DNA from: Klebsiella pneumoniae
GTDB taxonomy: Bacteria; Pseudomonadota; Gammaproteobacteria; Ga0077536
Reading direction: 5' to 3'
Assembly: GCA_945876945.1 (NCBI GenBank)
Contig: CAMCQE010000032.1
Coordinates: forward strand, 1-33,466
DNA: 33,466 nucleotides
Shown piece by piece: positions 16,141 through 24,458 of this stretch; the stretch's first letter is position 1; each line of letters opens with the position of its first letter. A program made the position numbers and the translations under genes. The notes under the pieces were generated by a model that did not search any database, was not told the DNA's origin, and was given only the letters and a program-made list of their open reading frames with translations.

Positions 16141-18222
16141 ATGCCCTATCGGATCTCTGTCGACACCGGTGGCACCTTCACGGACGTAGTCGTGACGGAT
16201 AGCTCCGGCGGTTTCACTATCGGAAAAGCGCTGACGGACCGTCAACGCGCGTTTGCCAGCATCGAGGCCGGTCTCGCGGTCGCCGCCGAACATCTGGGCA
16301 CCACTGCAGCGGCGCTGCTGGCGGATACCTCGGTCTTCCTCTACGGCACCACCCGCGCGACCAACGGCATCGTCGAGCGCAAAATCGCCCGCACCGCGTT
16401 CCTCACCACCGACGGTTTTCCGGACATCCTGCTGTTGAAAGAGGGCGGTAAAGCCGAGCCGCATAACCTGCGGATGGAATACCCGGATCCCTATATCCCC
16501 CGGCGCTATACCTTCGAAGTGCGGGAGCGCATGAACGCCGAAGGCGCGGTGGAGACCGCGCTCGACGAAGCCGCGCTGCGCAGCCTGCTCGCGACCTTCC
16601 CTCAGCGCGGAATCGAAGCGGTGTCGGTGTGTTTGCTGTGGTCGATTGCCAACCCGGCGCACGAGTTGCGCGTAGGGCAGTTGATTGAAGAAGTGCTGCC
16701 CGGCGTGCCTTACACGCTGTCGCATCAAATCAACCCGATTCTGCGCGAATACCGGCGCGCGTCGTCGACCGCGATCGATGCCTCGCTGAAGCCTTTGATG
16801 CAGAAATACCTGTCGGATCTCGAAGCCGATCTCCGCGCCGCCGGCTATCAGAACGACATTCTGGTGAGCACCTCCTTTGGCGGCGTGATGCACCTGACAG
16901 ACGTCGTGCAGCGCCCGATTTATCTCGTGAAATCGGGTCCGGCGATGGCGCCGATTGCAGGACTTTCTTACGTTGAAGCCGAAAATTTGCCGAAAGACGT
17001 GATCGTGTGCGACGCCGGCGGCACCACGTTTGACGTCAGCCTGGTGCGCGACGGCGCGGTGGAGTTCTCGCGCGATACCTGGCTGGGGCCGCAATGGACG
17101 GGCGACAACCTTGGCATGGCCTCGGTAGCCGTGCATTCGATTGGTGCTGGTGGCGGCTCGATTGCCTGGGTGGATTCCGGCGGCCTGCTTCGCGTAGGCC
17201 CGCATTCCGCCGGCTCCGAACCTGGCCCCGCCTGTTACGGACGCGGCGGGCAACGCCCCACCGTGACCGATGCGGCCGTCGTGCTGGGCCACTTCGATCC
17301 CAAGCATTTTCTGGGCGGGCGGATGACGCTGGACGAACCCGCGGCGCGCGCGGCGGTGGCGCAAGTCGCCGAGGCCTTGGGGCAGACGGTGGAGCATGCG
17401 GCGTGGGCCATCATCGCGGTGGCCAACGAAAACATGATCGAGGCCATCAAGGAATTGACCATCAACGAAGGCATCGACCCGGCTGAATCGGTGCTGATCG
17501 GCGGCGGCGGCGCGGGCGGGCTGAACATCGTGCCGATTGCGCAGGAACTGGGTTGCCGCACGGTGCTTTGCCCGCGGACTGCCGGCGCGCTGTCGGCTTC
17601 CGGCATGCAGTACTCGGACATCATCACCGAGGCCGGGGCGAGCAAGTTAACCGCCTCGGACGGCTTTGATTTTCCCGGCGTGAACGCGGCGCTGGGGAGT
17701 ATCGACGCGCGGCTGGATGAATTCGCCGCGCGACTGGCCGAACGCGGCATCACCGAAGTGGAGAAGCGCTATTTCGTAGAGGCGCGTTATCGCTTTCAGG
17801 TGTGGGAACTCGACGTTGGCGTGGCCAGCGGGCAGTTTCAGGATCAAGCCGAAGTCGACGCGCTCGTGGCGGATTTCCACCGGGTTCACGAGCGCGTGTT
17901 CGCGGTGCAGGACCTCGGCAACGCGGTGGAGTTTCTGAATTGGCGCGGCCGGCTCATCGCCCGCGTGCGTCAGGCCACTCTGGAGCCCGGTAAGGAGGCC
18001 TCACTTGAGGACTTGAAGCCGGATCGGATCCGGCCTGCCTACTTCGGCAACGGCTGGGTCGATACCTCGATTTATCTGGGCGAACGCCTGCCGGCGGGCA
18101 CGCTGGTGAATGGTCCCGCAGTCATTGAAGAACCGACCTCTACGCTGGTGATTTATCCCGGCGCGGTGGCCACAGTCAGTCCCGGCGGACGCTACATCGT
18201 CACGCCGCCAGTGGAGGCCTGA
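16141..18222 (+). CDS. hyuA: Hydantoinase/oxoprolinase family subunit A (HyuA-like, ATP-binding)
   Basis: A 693-residue subunit of the hydantoinase A / acetone carboxylase-beta family, which uses ATP to activate a substrate for ring opening or carboxylation. The ASKHA ATPase motifs are visible: phosphate 1 ISVDTGGTFTDVVV at the N-terminus and phosphate 2 VCDAGGTTFDVSLV with Asp291. The adenosine motif is near VLIGGGGAGGLNIVPIAQELG. ATG 16141 follows GCGAGG at a good distance. The stop is two bases before the start of hyuB, so the two subunits are co-translated. Members act on hydantoins, 5-oxoproline, caprolactam, acetone or acetophenone; substrate cannot be told here. No third (gamma) subunit is present, which argues against an acetone carboxylase. 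Confidence 0.9.
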   Translation: MPYRISVDTGGTFTDVVVTDSSGGFTIGKALTDRQRAFASIEAGLAVAAEHLGTTAAALLADTSVFLYGTTRATNGIVERKIARTAFLTTDGFPDILLLKEGGKAEPHNLRMEYPDPYIPRRYTFEVRERMNAEGAVETALDEAALRSLLATFPQRGIEAVSVCLLWSIANPAHELRVGQLIEEVLPGVPYTLSHQINPILREYRRASSTAIDASLKPLMQKYLSDLEADLRAAGYQNDILVSTSFGGVMHLTDVVQRPIYLVKSGPAMAPIAGLSYVEAENLPKDVIVCDAGGTTFDVSLVRDGAVEFSRDTWLGPQWTGDNLGMASVAVHSIGAGGGSIAWVDSGGLLRVGPHSAGSEPGPACYGRGGQRPTVTDAAVVLGHFDPKHFLGGRMTLDEPAARAAVAQVAEALGQTVEHAAWAIIAVANENMIEAIKELTINEGIDPAESVLIGGGGAGGLNIVPIAQELGCRTVLCPRTAGALSASGMQYSDIITEAGASKLTASDGFDFPGVNAALGSIDARLDEFAARLAERGITEVEKRYFVEARYRFQVWELDVGVASGQFQDQAEVDALVADFHRVHERVFAVQDLGNAVEFLNWRGRLIARVRQATLEPGKEASLEDLKPDRIRPAYFGNGWVDTSIYLGERLPAGTLVNGPAVIEEPTSTLVIYPGAVATVSPGGRYIVTPPVEA

Positions 18223-18224
18223 AC

Positions 18225-20021
18225 ATGAACGAACAAGCTGTAAAACCCGTCGCGCGCACCATCGACCCCATCCTGATGGCGGTGTTGGCGAATCGTATGA
18301 ATGCCATCGTGCGCGAGATGTCGAACACGCTGTTGAAGACCGCGCGCTCGGCGGTGCTGGCGGTAGTACGTGACTTCTCCTGCTCGATTGTGACCGGCGA
18401 CAACCGGCTGCTGTGTCCGGGTGAAGGACTCCCCGTGCATATTTTTGGCTCGAGCCTGCAGTCGCAGTCGATGTGCGATTTGCACAAAGACCTCGCGCCG
18501 GGGGACGCGTTTTTGCACAACGACCCTTACCTCGGCAACACGCATGCGGCTGACCACATGGTGATGGCGCCGGTGTTTGTGGATGGGGTGCATCTGTTTA
18601 CCACCTGCGCCAAGGCGCATCAGGCGGACTGCGGCAATTCCATTCCTTCCACCTATCACGCTTATGCCCGCGACATTTACGAAGAGGGCGCGTTGATTTT
18701 TCCCTGTGTGCGCGTGCAGAAAGATTACAAGGACGTCGACGACATCATCCGCATGTGCAAACGTCGCATTCGAGTGCCGGAGCAGTGGTACGGCGATTAC
18801 CTCGCCGAAATCGGCGCGGCGCGTATTGGTGAGCGCCGTCTGATTGAGCTCGCTCGGCGCTATGGCGTGGAAACCATCAAGGCGTTCATCGAAGAGTGGT
18901 TCAGCTACTCCGAGCGCCGCATGGTCGAGGCCATCAAGAAAATGCCGGCGGGCAAGCTGACGAATACCACCACCTACGATCCGCTGCCGCCGGTACTGCC
19001 GGACGGCCTGCCGATTCGGGTGGATGTGGCGGTGGATTCCGAATCTGGATATATCGACGTCGACCTCACCCACAACGCGGACAACATGGCCTTCGGCCTC
19101 AACGAGTCGCTGGCCTGCGCCACCTCCAACGCGATGTGCGGCGTCTTCAACTGCATGGATCCGGACGTCCCTCATAACGCCGGCAGTTTTGCGCGGGTGC
19201 GCGTGCATTTGCGGGAAGGCTGCATCACCGGGATCCCGAAGTTTCCCCACAGTTGCTCGATGGCGACGACCAACATCGGCGACCGCATCGTCAACGTGAC
19301 GCAGTCGGCGTTTGCGTCGATCGGTGATGGCCACGGGATGGCCGAAGGCGCGATCGGCATGGGGGCCGGGGCTGCCGTGATTTCCGGCAACGACTGGCGT
19401 CGTAACGGGCCGTTTATCAATCAGGAATGGCTAGTCACCAACGGCGGGCCGGCGACGCCGGAAACCGACGGCTGGCTGAACTACGGGCTGCCGGTGGCGG
19501 CGGGTCTGATGTATCGCGGCAGCGTCGAAGTCGATGAATCCAAATATCCGATTCTGGTGAAACATCTGCGGGTCATTCCCGGCGGCGGTGGGGCAGGGCG
19601 GATGCGCGGCGCGCCGGGCTCGGAAATTGTCTACGGCCCGCGGCACGATCCGATGACCATCGTGGTGTCTTGCGATGGCCAGGTGCATCCGCCGCAGGGC
19701 GTGCGCGGTGGCCAGGCCGGACCCGCGGCGGCGACCTTCAAGGTGGCTGCCGACGGGCACGAAACCAAACTCCCCGGCGTGGTGGAATGTGTGCTCCAAC
19801 CGGGCGAATGGATTCGCGGCGTGGACTGCGGTGGGGGTGGCTACGGCAATCCGCTGGAGCGCGACCCGGCCCGTGTGCTGCGGGACGTGGTGGAGCGTTG
19901 GGAAACCGCCGCACGGGCGTTTGAGGTGTACGGGGTGGTGCTAAGCGGCGCGGTTGACGACGACACGCTGGCCGTCGATGTGGACGCTACCAAGGCCCGT
20001 CGCCAGAGCCTCGGCGCCTGA
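18225..20021 (+). CDS. hyuB: Hydantoinase/oxoprolinase family subunit B (HyuB-like)
   Basis: A 598-residue partner of the HyuA-like subunit. The family core is plain: DPILMAVLANRMNAIVREM, FSCSIVTGDNRLLCPGEGLPVH, the metal-binding stretch GDAFLHNDPYLGNTHAADHM, and the C-terminal glycine-rich GGGGAGRMRGAPGS and GGGGYGNPLERDP. It begins two bases after the hyuA stop and ends eight bases before the convergent receiver-HPt gene. Together with HyuA it forms an ATP-dependent amidohydrolase or carboxylase, in the cytosol. Confidence 0.9.
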   Translation: MNEQAVKPVARTIDPILMAVLANRMNAIVREMSNTLLKTARSAVLAVVRDFSCSIVTGDNRLLCPGEGLPVHIFGSSLQSQSMCDLHKDLAPGDAFLHNDPYLGNTHAADHMVMAPVFVDGVHLFTTCAKAHQADCGNSIPSTYHAYARDIYEEGALIFPCVRVQKDYKDVDDIIRMCKRRIRVPEQWYGDYLAEIGAARIGERRLIELARRYGVETIKAFIEEWFSYSERRMVEAIKKMPAGKLTNTTTYDPLPPVLPDGLPIRVDVAVDSESGYIDVDLTHNADNMAFGLNESLACATSNAMCGVFNCMDPDVPHNAGSFARVRVHLREGCITGIPKFPHSCSMATTNIGDRIVNVTQSAFASIGDGHGMAEGAIGMGAGAAVISGNDWRRNGPFINQEWLVTNGGPATPETDGWLNYGLPVAAGLMYRGSVEVDESKYPILVKHLRVIPGGGGAGRMRGAPGSEIVYGPRHDPMTIVVSCDGQVHPPQGVRGGQAGPAAATFKVAADGHETKLPGVVECVLQPGEWIRGVDCGGGGYGNPLERDPARVLRDVVERWETAARAFEVYGVVLSGAVDDDTLAVDVDATKARRQSLGA

Positions 20022-20029
20022 AGGTTCTC

Positions 20030-20773
20030 TTAAGCCATTAAGCCAACGCGGCGGGCAAGCGCCGCGTTGGTGTCCTCATTGATACATTCCAGCAGCGTCA
20101 GGCTGGCCTGCGATGGCGCTGCGGTTTCCATGCCGGCAGCGGCTGCAGAGAGTCTCAGTGCGCCGCACAGCGCCGCAGCACCCCGCAATCGATGAAGTTC
20201 TTCCGCCCACCGGCGCGCATCCTCGCTTTGGGCAGCGCCCTGCAGGCGGGCCAGTTGGTCTTCCATGCCGGCGCGCCAGCGCGCTAGCAGCAGGCGCTGT
20301 TCATCAAGACTCAGACCTCCTCCAAAAAACGCCTGGACGTTCCCTTCGTTCAGCAGTGTGGTGCATGGCGCAGTGTGGGTCGGCGTGGCATTCGCTTTCA
20401 CGATCTCGCGCAATGAGCCGGGCGCAATGGGCTTGGTCAGGACCCGACATACGCCCGCGTGGCTTGCCGCGTGACGCGTTCGCGCCGAGTCGTCCGAGGT
20501 CAACAGCAACATGGGCGGCGCCGGCACAACCGTTTCTCGCACCATGCCCAGCAGCGCCACGCCCGGCAGGTCGGGCAGCCGCTGGTCGCTGATGATGAGA
20601 TTAAATCCAGCACCATCCAGAGCGAGCAGCGCAGCCTGTGCGCTGTCGGCAGTCACCACATCAAAGCCGTCTTGCGCCAGCGCGCGCTCGGCCAGCCGAC
20701 GCTCTGTCTTGCTGTCGTCCACCAGCAGCACGCGCATGGCGGTGGCTGGCTGGAGAGTGTGGGTCGCGGTCAT
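20030..20773 (-). CDS. Receiver-HPt two-domain signalling protein
   Basis: A 247-residue cytosolic protein. The N-terminal receiver (13-130) has the acidic pair Asp19-Asp20, the phospho-acceptor Asp63 in ISDQRLPDLPG and Lys114 in LTKP. The C-terminal region (about 140-240) is a helical HPt domain with HRLRGAAALCG, in which His194 is the likely phosphotransfer residue. No output domain exists, so it is a phosphorelay intermediate rather than a transcription factor. The ATG at 20773 has AAGGAA at the right distance; the frame extends upstream without a better start. No sensor kinase with a receiver is next to it; the kinase at 22462 is 1.7 kb away on the other strand. It is convergent with hyuB. 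Confidence 0.82.
   Translation of the reverse strand: MTATHTLQPATAMRVLLVDDSKTERRLAERALAQDGFDVVTADSAQAALLALDGAGFNLIISDQRLPDLPGVALLGMVRETVVPAPPMLLLTSDDSARTRHAASHAGVCRVLTKPIAPGSLREIVKANATPTHTAPCTTLLNEGNVQAFFGGGLSLDEQRLLLARWRAGMEDQLARLQGAAQSEDARRWAEELHRLRGAAALCGALRLSAAAAGMETAAPSQASLTLLECINEDTNAALARRVGLMA
20043..20070. repeat. Hairpin inside the 3' end of the receiver-HPt gene
   Basis: A perfect 11-bp stem (20043-20053 and 20060-20070, CCAACGCGGCG and complement) with a six-base loop lies within the last 14 codons of the minus-strand gene and 22 bases after the convergent hyuB stop. There is no T-tract, but the position between convergent genes suggests a shared 3'-end signal. Confidence 0.5.
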
Positions 20774-20885
20774 GAACGCGTTCCTTGCGATGTCGTTTCC
20801 GAGATGCACTGCGCCACAGAATCTGGCGCGTCGCAACATGCACGGACATACCACTGGAGCGGCCGGCGCTTTGGAAATTCTTGGC

Positions 20886-20920
20886 TATAGTCTGGAAAAA
20901 AATAAGTCACATGACGTGAC
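20886..20920 (+). promoter_or_regulatory. Possible promoter and inverted repeat before the LLM relic
   Basis: TATAGT (20886-20891) resembles a -10 box, without a clear -35. Fifteen bases further on is the inverted repeat GTCAC-ATGAC-GTGAC (20906-20920), placed where a repressor could block transcription. It precedes the broken LLM gene, so it may be a leftover control region. Confidence 0.3.
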
Positions 20921-20935
20921 GACGGGGAGACTGCA

Positions 20936-21498
20936 ATGAAATTCACGTTCTTTCATCTGATGGCCTGGCCGCATCTCGCGGATGACTTTCGCGAAAAACA
21001 TCACTCGGTTTGGGTTGATGTGCCTAACAGTCTGTACGACCCCGCGCGTGGGCACGACGTCTATCACAACTATCTCGATCAGCTCGAATACGCCGAGCAA
21101 TGTGGCTTTGACGGCATCGGCGTCAACGAACATCACTCCAATGCCTACGGGCTGATGCCTTCGCCCAATCTCATGGCTGCAACGCTGACGCGCCGCACCT
21201 CGCGTGCCGCAATCATGGTGCTGGATAACTCCATCGCCCTTGGCCGCGCCCGCTGCAGCAGCCGTATCCCGCCATTCATATCCCCGGCGGCGGCTCCGTT
21301 GAAACCTACGATTTCTGCATCGAAAACACCTATTCCTACAGCTATCTCAGCTACTCCGGCTATCTACGCGGTCGCGATTTGATGCGTGGCGATTGGGATC
21401 AGGTGGCGAGTCGTGCCTATCCGGATGAGCACTGTTTCTGGTGCCCTCCGGTGGCCAATCGTAGCCATCCCGATCGAGAACTGCGCGGGGTGGCCTGA
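20936..21498 (+). pseudogene. Decayed LLM-class flavin-dependent oxidoreductase
   Basis: The first 101 residues from ATG 20936 are good LLM oxidoreductase sequence (MKFTFFHLMAWPHLADDF, GFDGIGVNEHHSNAYGLMPSPNLMAATL, AIMVLDNSIAL). At about 21238 the frame turns to non-family sequence. In the frame shifted by two bases, family sequence resumes as RPLQQPYPAIHIPGGGSVETYDFC and SYSYLSYSGYLRGRDLM and runs to TGA at 21496-21498. Intact relatives are about 350 residues, so roughly 150 or more internal residues are deleted and the reading frame is broken. GGGGAGA before the start is retained. The stop overlaps the start of a truncated hydrolase gene (TGATG), so the two were once an operon. Confidence 0.85.
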
Positions 21499-21653
21499 TG
21501 AAATCCTATCCGATTGAAACGGGGAACGGCCGCACGCAAACCCGCGTGCTGGAAACTGGCGCCGGACCCAAGTTGTTGTATCTGTATTCGGCCGGTGGCG
21601 TGGTTGAGAACGACCCGTTTCTCGAAGCCCTCGGTCAGCAGTTTCACGTTTAA
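21498..21653 (+). pseudogene. Truncated alpha/beta hydrolase N-terminus
   Basis: ATG 21498 overlaps the stop of the LLM relic. It encodes 51 residues starting MKSYPIETGNGRTQTRVLETGAGPKLLYLYSAGGVVEND and ending GQQFHV, then TAA. This is the first beta-strand region and an oxyanion loop (normally HGAGG; here YSAGG) of an alpha/beta hydrolase, cut off before the nucleophile elbow. No remaining hydrolase sequence was recognised in 21654-21758. It cannot be active. It supports loss of a two-gene LLM oxidoreductase plus hydrolase unit. Confidence 0.75.
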
Positions 21654-21758
21654 GAGCCTTCGCAGCCCACATGGCGCCCTAAGAGCAGACTGGCGAGGTG
21701 CTGAGCGCGCTGGGGCGGTTCCACTAGGCGACGCAGCGCGGGCCTCTCCGTGCAGCCG

Positions 21759-22217
21759 TTAATGCACCACCGTGACCGGACACGGCGCGTGATGCAGCAC
21801 CTGCGAACACACGCTGCCCACCAGCAGCGCGTTGAACGCAGAGCGGCCGCGCGCGCCAATCACGATTTGGTCGATGGCGTGTTCCTTCGCGTAGTCGCAG
21901 ATCATGGCCGCAGCCTGTCCCCACGCGATTTCGTTTTCCACACCAGAAACCGTGCCCAGCGCGGTTCTCGCCTTCTCGAAAGCGGGGTCCTTGGCCGGAT
22001 CGTTCATTTGCTTTTCGATGGCGGACAGATATTCGTAGTCGGTCAGCGGGGGAATTTCCGAGAGCACGCTGAGTTGGTAGAGGTCGGGGCTGTGTACTCG
22101 CAACAGCACGACCACAGCGCCCGACAGTCGCGCCAACTCACCGGCATGTCTGGCCGCACGTTCGGCGCCTTCGGAGCCATCAATCGGCACCAGCAGTTTC
22201 TTGAGGGGAAATCCCAT
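21759..22217 (-). CDS. Universal stress protein (UspA family)
   Basis: A 152-residue single-domain Usp protein. It starts KKLLVPIDGSEGAERAARHAGELA and carries the nucleotide-binding motif G-2X-G-9X-GS as GARGRSAFNALLVGS, so it is of the ATP-binding type, and ends HHAPCPVTVVH. The ATG at 22217 has GGAGG nine bases upstream; the much longer frame to 22613 is not supported. An FNR-like box lies about 100 bases upstream (22312-22325), fitting the known induction of many Usp proteins by oxygen limitation. It is divergent from the histidine kinase. Confidence 0.9.
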   Translation of the reverse strand: MGFPLKKLLVPIDGSEGAERAARHAGELARLSGAVVVLLRVHSPDLYQLSVLSEIPPLTDYEYLSAIEKQMNDPAKDPAFEKARTALGTVSGVENEIAWGQAAAMICDYAKEHAIDQIVIGARGRSAFNALLVGSVCSQVLHHAPCPVTVVH

Positions 22218-22311
22218 CGCGCACCTCCGATCAGGGTAGAGTCCTGCACTATGGACGCGCCGGCGCGCGGCGCGCCTAACGCCGATCAGATTTTCTGCAA
22301 GCGTCTGCGAG

Positions 22312-22325
22312 ATGATCTTGCTCAA
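22312..22325 (-). promoter_or_regulatory. Candidate FNR/ANR box upstream of uspA
   Basis: On the minus strand the sequence is TTGAG-CAAG-ATCAT, matching 8 of 10 fixed positions of the FNR/ANR palindrome TTGAT-N4-ATCAA with exact spacing. A possible -10 (TCTGAT, 22290-22285) would put the start site near 22278 and the box centre about 41 bases upstream, the class II activator position. An fnr gene lies 2.1 kb away. Confidence 0.55.
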
Positions 22326-22461
22326 TTTCCCGCCCCTGACCGGGTGGCAGGTTCTGCGGTTTAGCGCGATCTGTGGGTCAGAGCCCCAGAAGACTTTGAG
22401 ATAGCCTCGGCGCTTGCCAGAGGTCAGGGACGGCACTAACGGATTGCGCAGGGAGGCGTTG

Positions 22462-23610
22462 ATGGACAGCAAAGCTTTATCGTTGATCGCCAGCCCGGAG
22501 GCGTGGGCCAAGCCGCAAACGGAGACGCGGCCGCACGAAGCCATCGCCAGTGGCATGTTCATCGCCACCCTGGAGGGTGAGATTGAGGCTGTTAACGAAT
22601 CCCTGACCGCCATGCTTCATTTGCAGGCGTCGGATCTTTGCGGCCGGCCGGTCCATGAGTTGGTGGTCAAGGAAGACCAGTCAAGACTGTTGCAGTCCCT
22701 TGAAAAGCTGCGACACAGCGCAGATGGCGGGCAGGAAATTCCGGTCTGCCTGCACGTTGACGAAGGGGTGGCCATCGAGGCCTCGCTTTACCTCAGCGTC
22801 TTACGGTTCCCGGGTCGGCCGCCAATACTCTGTGGCGCGCTCATTAACCAAACGCAGCGTTTGATTCGCGAAATCGCGGACCACGTCCAGCGCGAACATC
22901 GCGCCCGCATCACGCGGCTGATTGCTCTCGGCGAAGTGGCGTCTTCGATTGCGCACGAAATCAACCAACCGCTCGCCGCCATCACGGCGCTGGCACAAGC
23001 CTGCGAAAATCTGCTCCGCAATGGAAAGACCTGCGATGCGGACTACTCCGGAATTCTTGCGCGTGACATTGCCGAACAGGCGTTGCGCGCCGCCCAGGTG
23101 GTGAAGCGCATCAGGGGCTTCGTCACCCACGGCAACTTGCGGCGCGAGGCCATGACTATCGGTGACATCCTGAACGCCGTGCTGGGCATTGTGATGCCGG
23201 AAGCAAGGGCCAAGGGAACCAGAATCAACATTCTGCTGTCATCGGATTCACCAATGGTTGAGGTGGACGTCATTCACCTCGAGCAGGTGTGTCTGAACCT
23301 CATCCGTAATGCGATTGAAGCCATGTCCTCGCTGCCGGAAGCGCAGCGGGCGATCAGCATTTATTCGCATCAGATTGGCAATCTGGTGGTGGTGACTTTT
23401 GATGATGCCGGGCCCGGTGTTCGGGCGGACGATCGCGAGCAAATCTTCGAGCCCTTTTTCACGACCAAGCCGGACGGCATGGGGCTAGGACTGTCGACCA
23501 GTCAGAAGATAGTGCAGGCGCACGGCGGTACTTTGAGTGTTGAATCTAACGCCCTCGGCGGCGCCAGGCTGGTGATGACCTTGCCGGTAATGATGAAAAA
23601 GGGCGCCTGA
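22462..23610 (+). CDS. PAS-domain sensor histidine kinase (FixL/TodS-C-terminal type)
   Basis: A 382-residue soluble sensor kinase with no membrane segment. A PAS domain covers about 25-135, followed by a short linker and the dimerisation/phosphoacceptor region with His165 in SSIAHEINQPLAAI. The HATPase domain has the N-box NLIRNAIEAM (near 279-288), FDDAGPGV, and FEPFFTTKPDGMGLGLS. The HEINQPLAAI block is typical of FixL-like kinases. I see no clear FixL heme histidine context; instead the PAS region holds cysteines 60, 96 and 124, so a thiol or metal signal is conceivable. ATG 22462 is preceded by GGGAGG. A FixJ-type regulator follows 43 bases downstream. Confidence 0.9.
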   Translation: MDSKALSLIASPEAWAKPQTETRPHEAIASGMFIATLEGEIEAVNESLTAMLHLQASDLCGRPVHELVVKEDQSRLLQSLEKLRHSADGGQEIPVCLHVDEGVAIEASLYLSVLRFPGRPPILCGALINQTQRLIREIADHVQREHRARITRLIALGEVASSIAHEINQPLAAITALAQACENLLRNGKTCDADYSGILARDIAEQALRAAQVVKRIRGFVTHGNLRREAMTIGDILNAVLGIVMPEARAKGTRINILLSSDSPMVEVDVIHLEQVCLNLIRNAIEAMSSLPEAQRAISIYSHQIGNLVVVTFDDAGPGVRADDREQIFEPFFTTKPDGMGLGLSTSQKIVQAHGGTLSVESNALGGARLVMTLPVMMKKGA

Positions 23611-23653
23611 TGGAAAAAGCGCAACCTCTGTTGGAGCACAGGAAAACAGTCTC

Positions 23654-24319
23654 GTGATCAGGACACCCCCCTCGCGATCATCGCTTGCAAGCGAAGGCGT
23701 AGATCGCGGCCAAACGGTCTTCGTGGTGGATGACGATGAGGCGGTGCGCAAGGCTATCGCCATCCTGTTGAACTCCATTGGCCTGCGCGTAGAGACCTTC
23801 GCCTCTGCCACCGATTTTCTGGACAGCTATCGTGCCGAGTGCGGTGGCTGTCTGGTGCTGGATGTGCGCATGCGAGGGCTGGGTGGCATGGAACTCCAGC
23901 AGGTGCTGAACCAGCTTAATTTCGATATTCCCGTGATTTTTATTACGGGGCATGGCGATGTGTCCTTGGCGGTGCAAGCCATGCGTGCCGGCGCCTTCGA
24001 CTTCGTTGAAAAGCCGTTTCGCGATCAATACCTGCTGGAGCGGATCAATCAGGCTTTACAACTCGATATTGATCGCCGACGCGGTCGACTGGAGAGAAAT
24101 TCGATTCAGCTTCGTCTCTCGCGACTCACCCCGCGCGAGCGGGAAGTCATGGAGCGGGTCGTTCAAGGTCAAAGCAATAAAGTGGTGGCGATCGAATTGG
24201 GCCTTAGCGAGCGCACGGTGGAAATTCATCGTGCCAAGGTAATGGCCAAGGCGGGCGCCCGCTCCTTGCCGGAACTCATCGGCATTCTGGCCCGCGTTGA
24301 GTCAAGCACCGCTTCCTGA
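23654..24319 (+). CDS. FixJ-type response regulator (receiver + LuxR-type HTH)
   Basis: A 221-residue DNA-binding response regulator. The receiver (about 20-135) has Asp26-Asp28, phospho-acceptor Asp70 in LVLDVRM, FITGHGD with Thr98, and Lys120 in EKPF. The LuxR-type helix-turn-helix (about 155-215) has LTPREREVMERVVQG and SERTVEIHRAKVMAK. It is of the FixJ/StyR/TodT branch and is paired with the histidine kinase immediately upstream. The start is GTG 23654 with AGGAAA eight bases upstream. It likely controls the next gene, fnr, as FixJ does fixK in rhizobia; this is inference from order. Confidence 0.92.
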   Translation: MIRTPPSRSSLASEGVDRGQTVFVVDDDEAVRKAIAILLNSIGLRVETFASATDFLDSYRAECGGCLVLDVRMRGLGGMELQQVLNQLNFDIPVIFITGHGDVSLAVQAMRAGAFDFVEKPFRDQYLLERINQALQLDIDRRRGRLERNSIQLRLSRLTPREREVMERVVQGQSNKVVAIELGLSERTVEIHRAKVMAKAGARSLPELIGILARVESSTAS

Positions 24320-24337
24320 AATAACGCATGCGCCAAA

Positions 24338-24358
24338 CCCTAGGCACATCCCCCTAGG
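24338..24358 (+). promoter_or_regulatory. Direct repeat of CCCTAGG upstream of fnr
   Basis: CCCTAGG occurs at 24338-24344 and 24352-24358, 14 bases start to start, in the 139-base gap before fnr. Each core is itself palindromic (CCTAGG). No canonical -35 is found for the possible -10 TAGATT at 24415-24420, so an activator site is plausible. The protein that binds is not known; the adjacent FixJ-type regulator is the obvious candidate. Confidence 0.4.
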
Positions 24359-24458
24359 TACTTCCCACAGTCCACTACGCGAAACTCCCAATATCGGGAC
24401 ACCGCCTTCCTGCCTAGATTGAACTCCACAAATCGAAGCACAACAGGAGGGTATTCAA

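Noticed and set aside
16033-17397. 454-codon minus-strand frame opposite hyuA
   Set aside because: No family features, and the plus-strand frame has clear ATPase motifs throughout.
22218-22613. 132-residue N-terminal extension of the universal stress protein
   Set aside because: It overlaps the kinase gene on the other strand, and the ATG at 22217 has GGAGG and begins the Usp fold directly.
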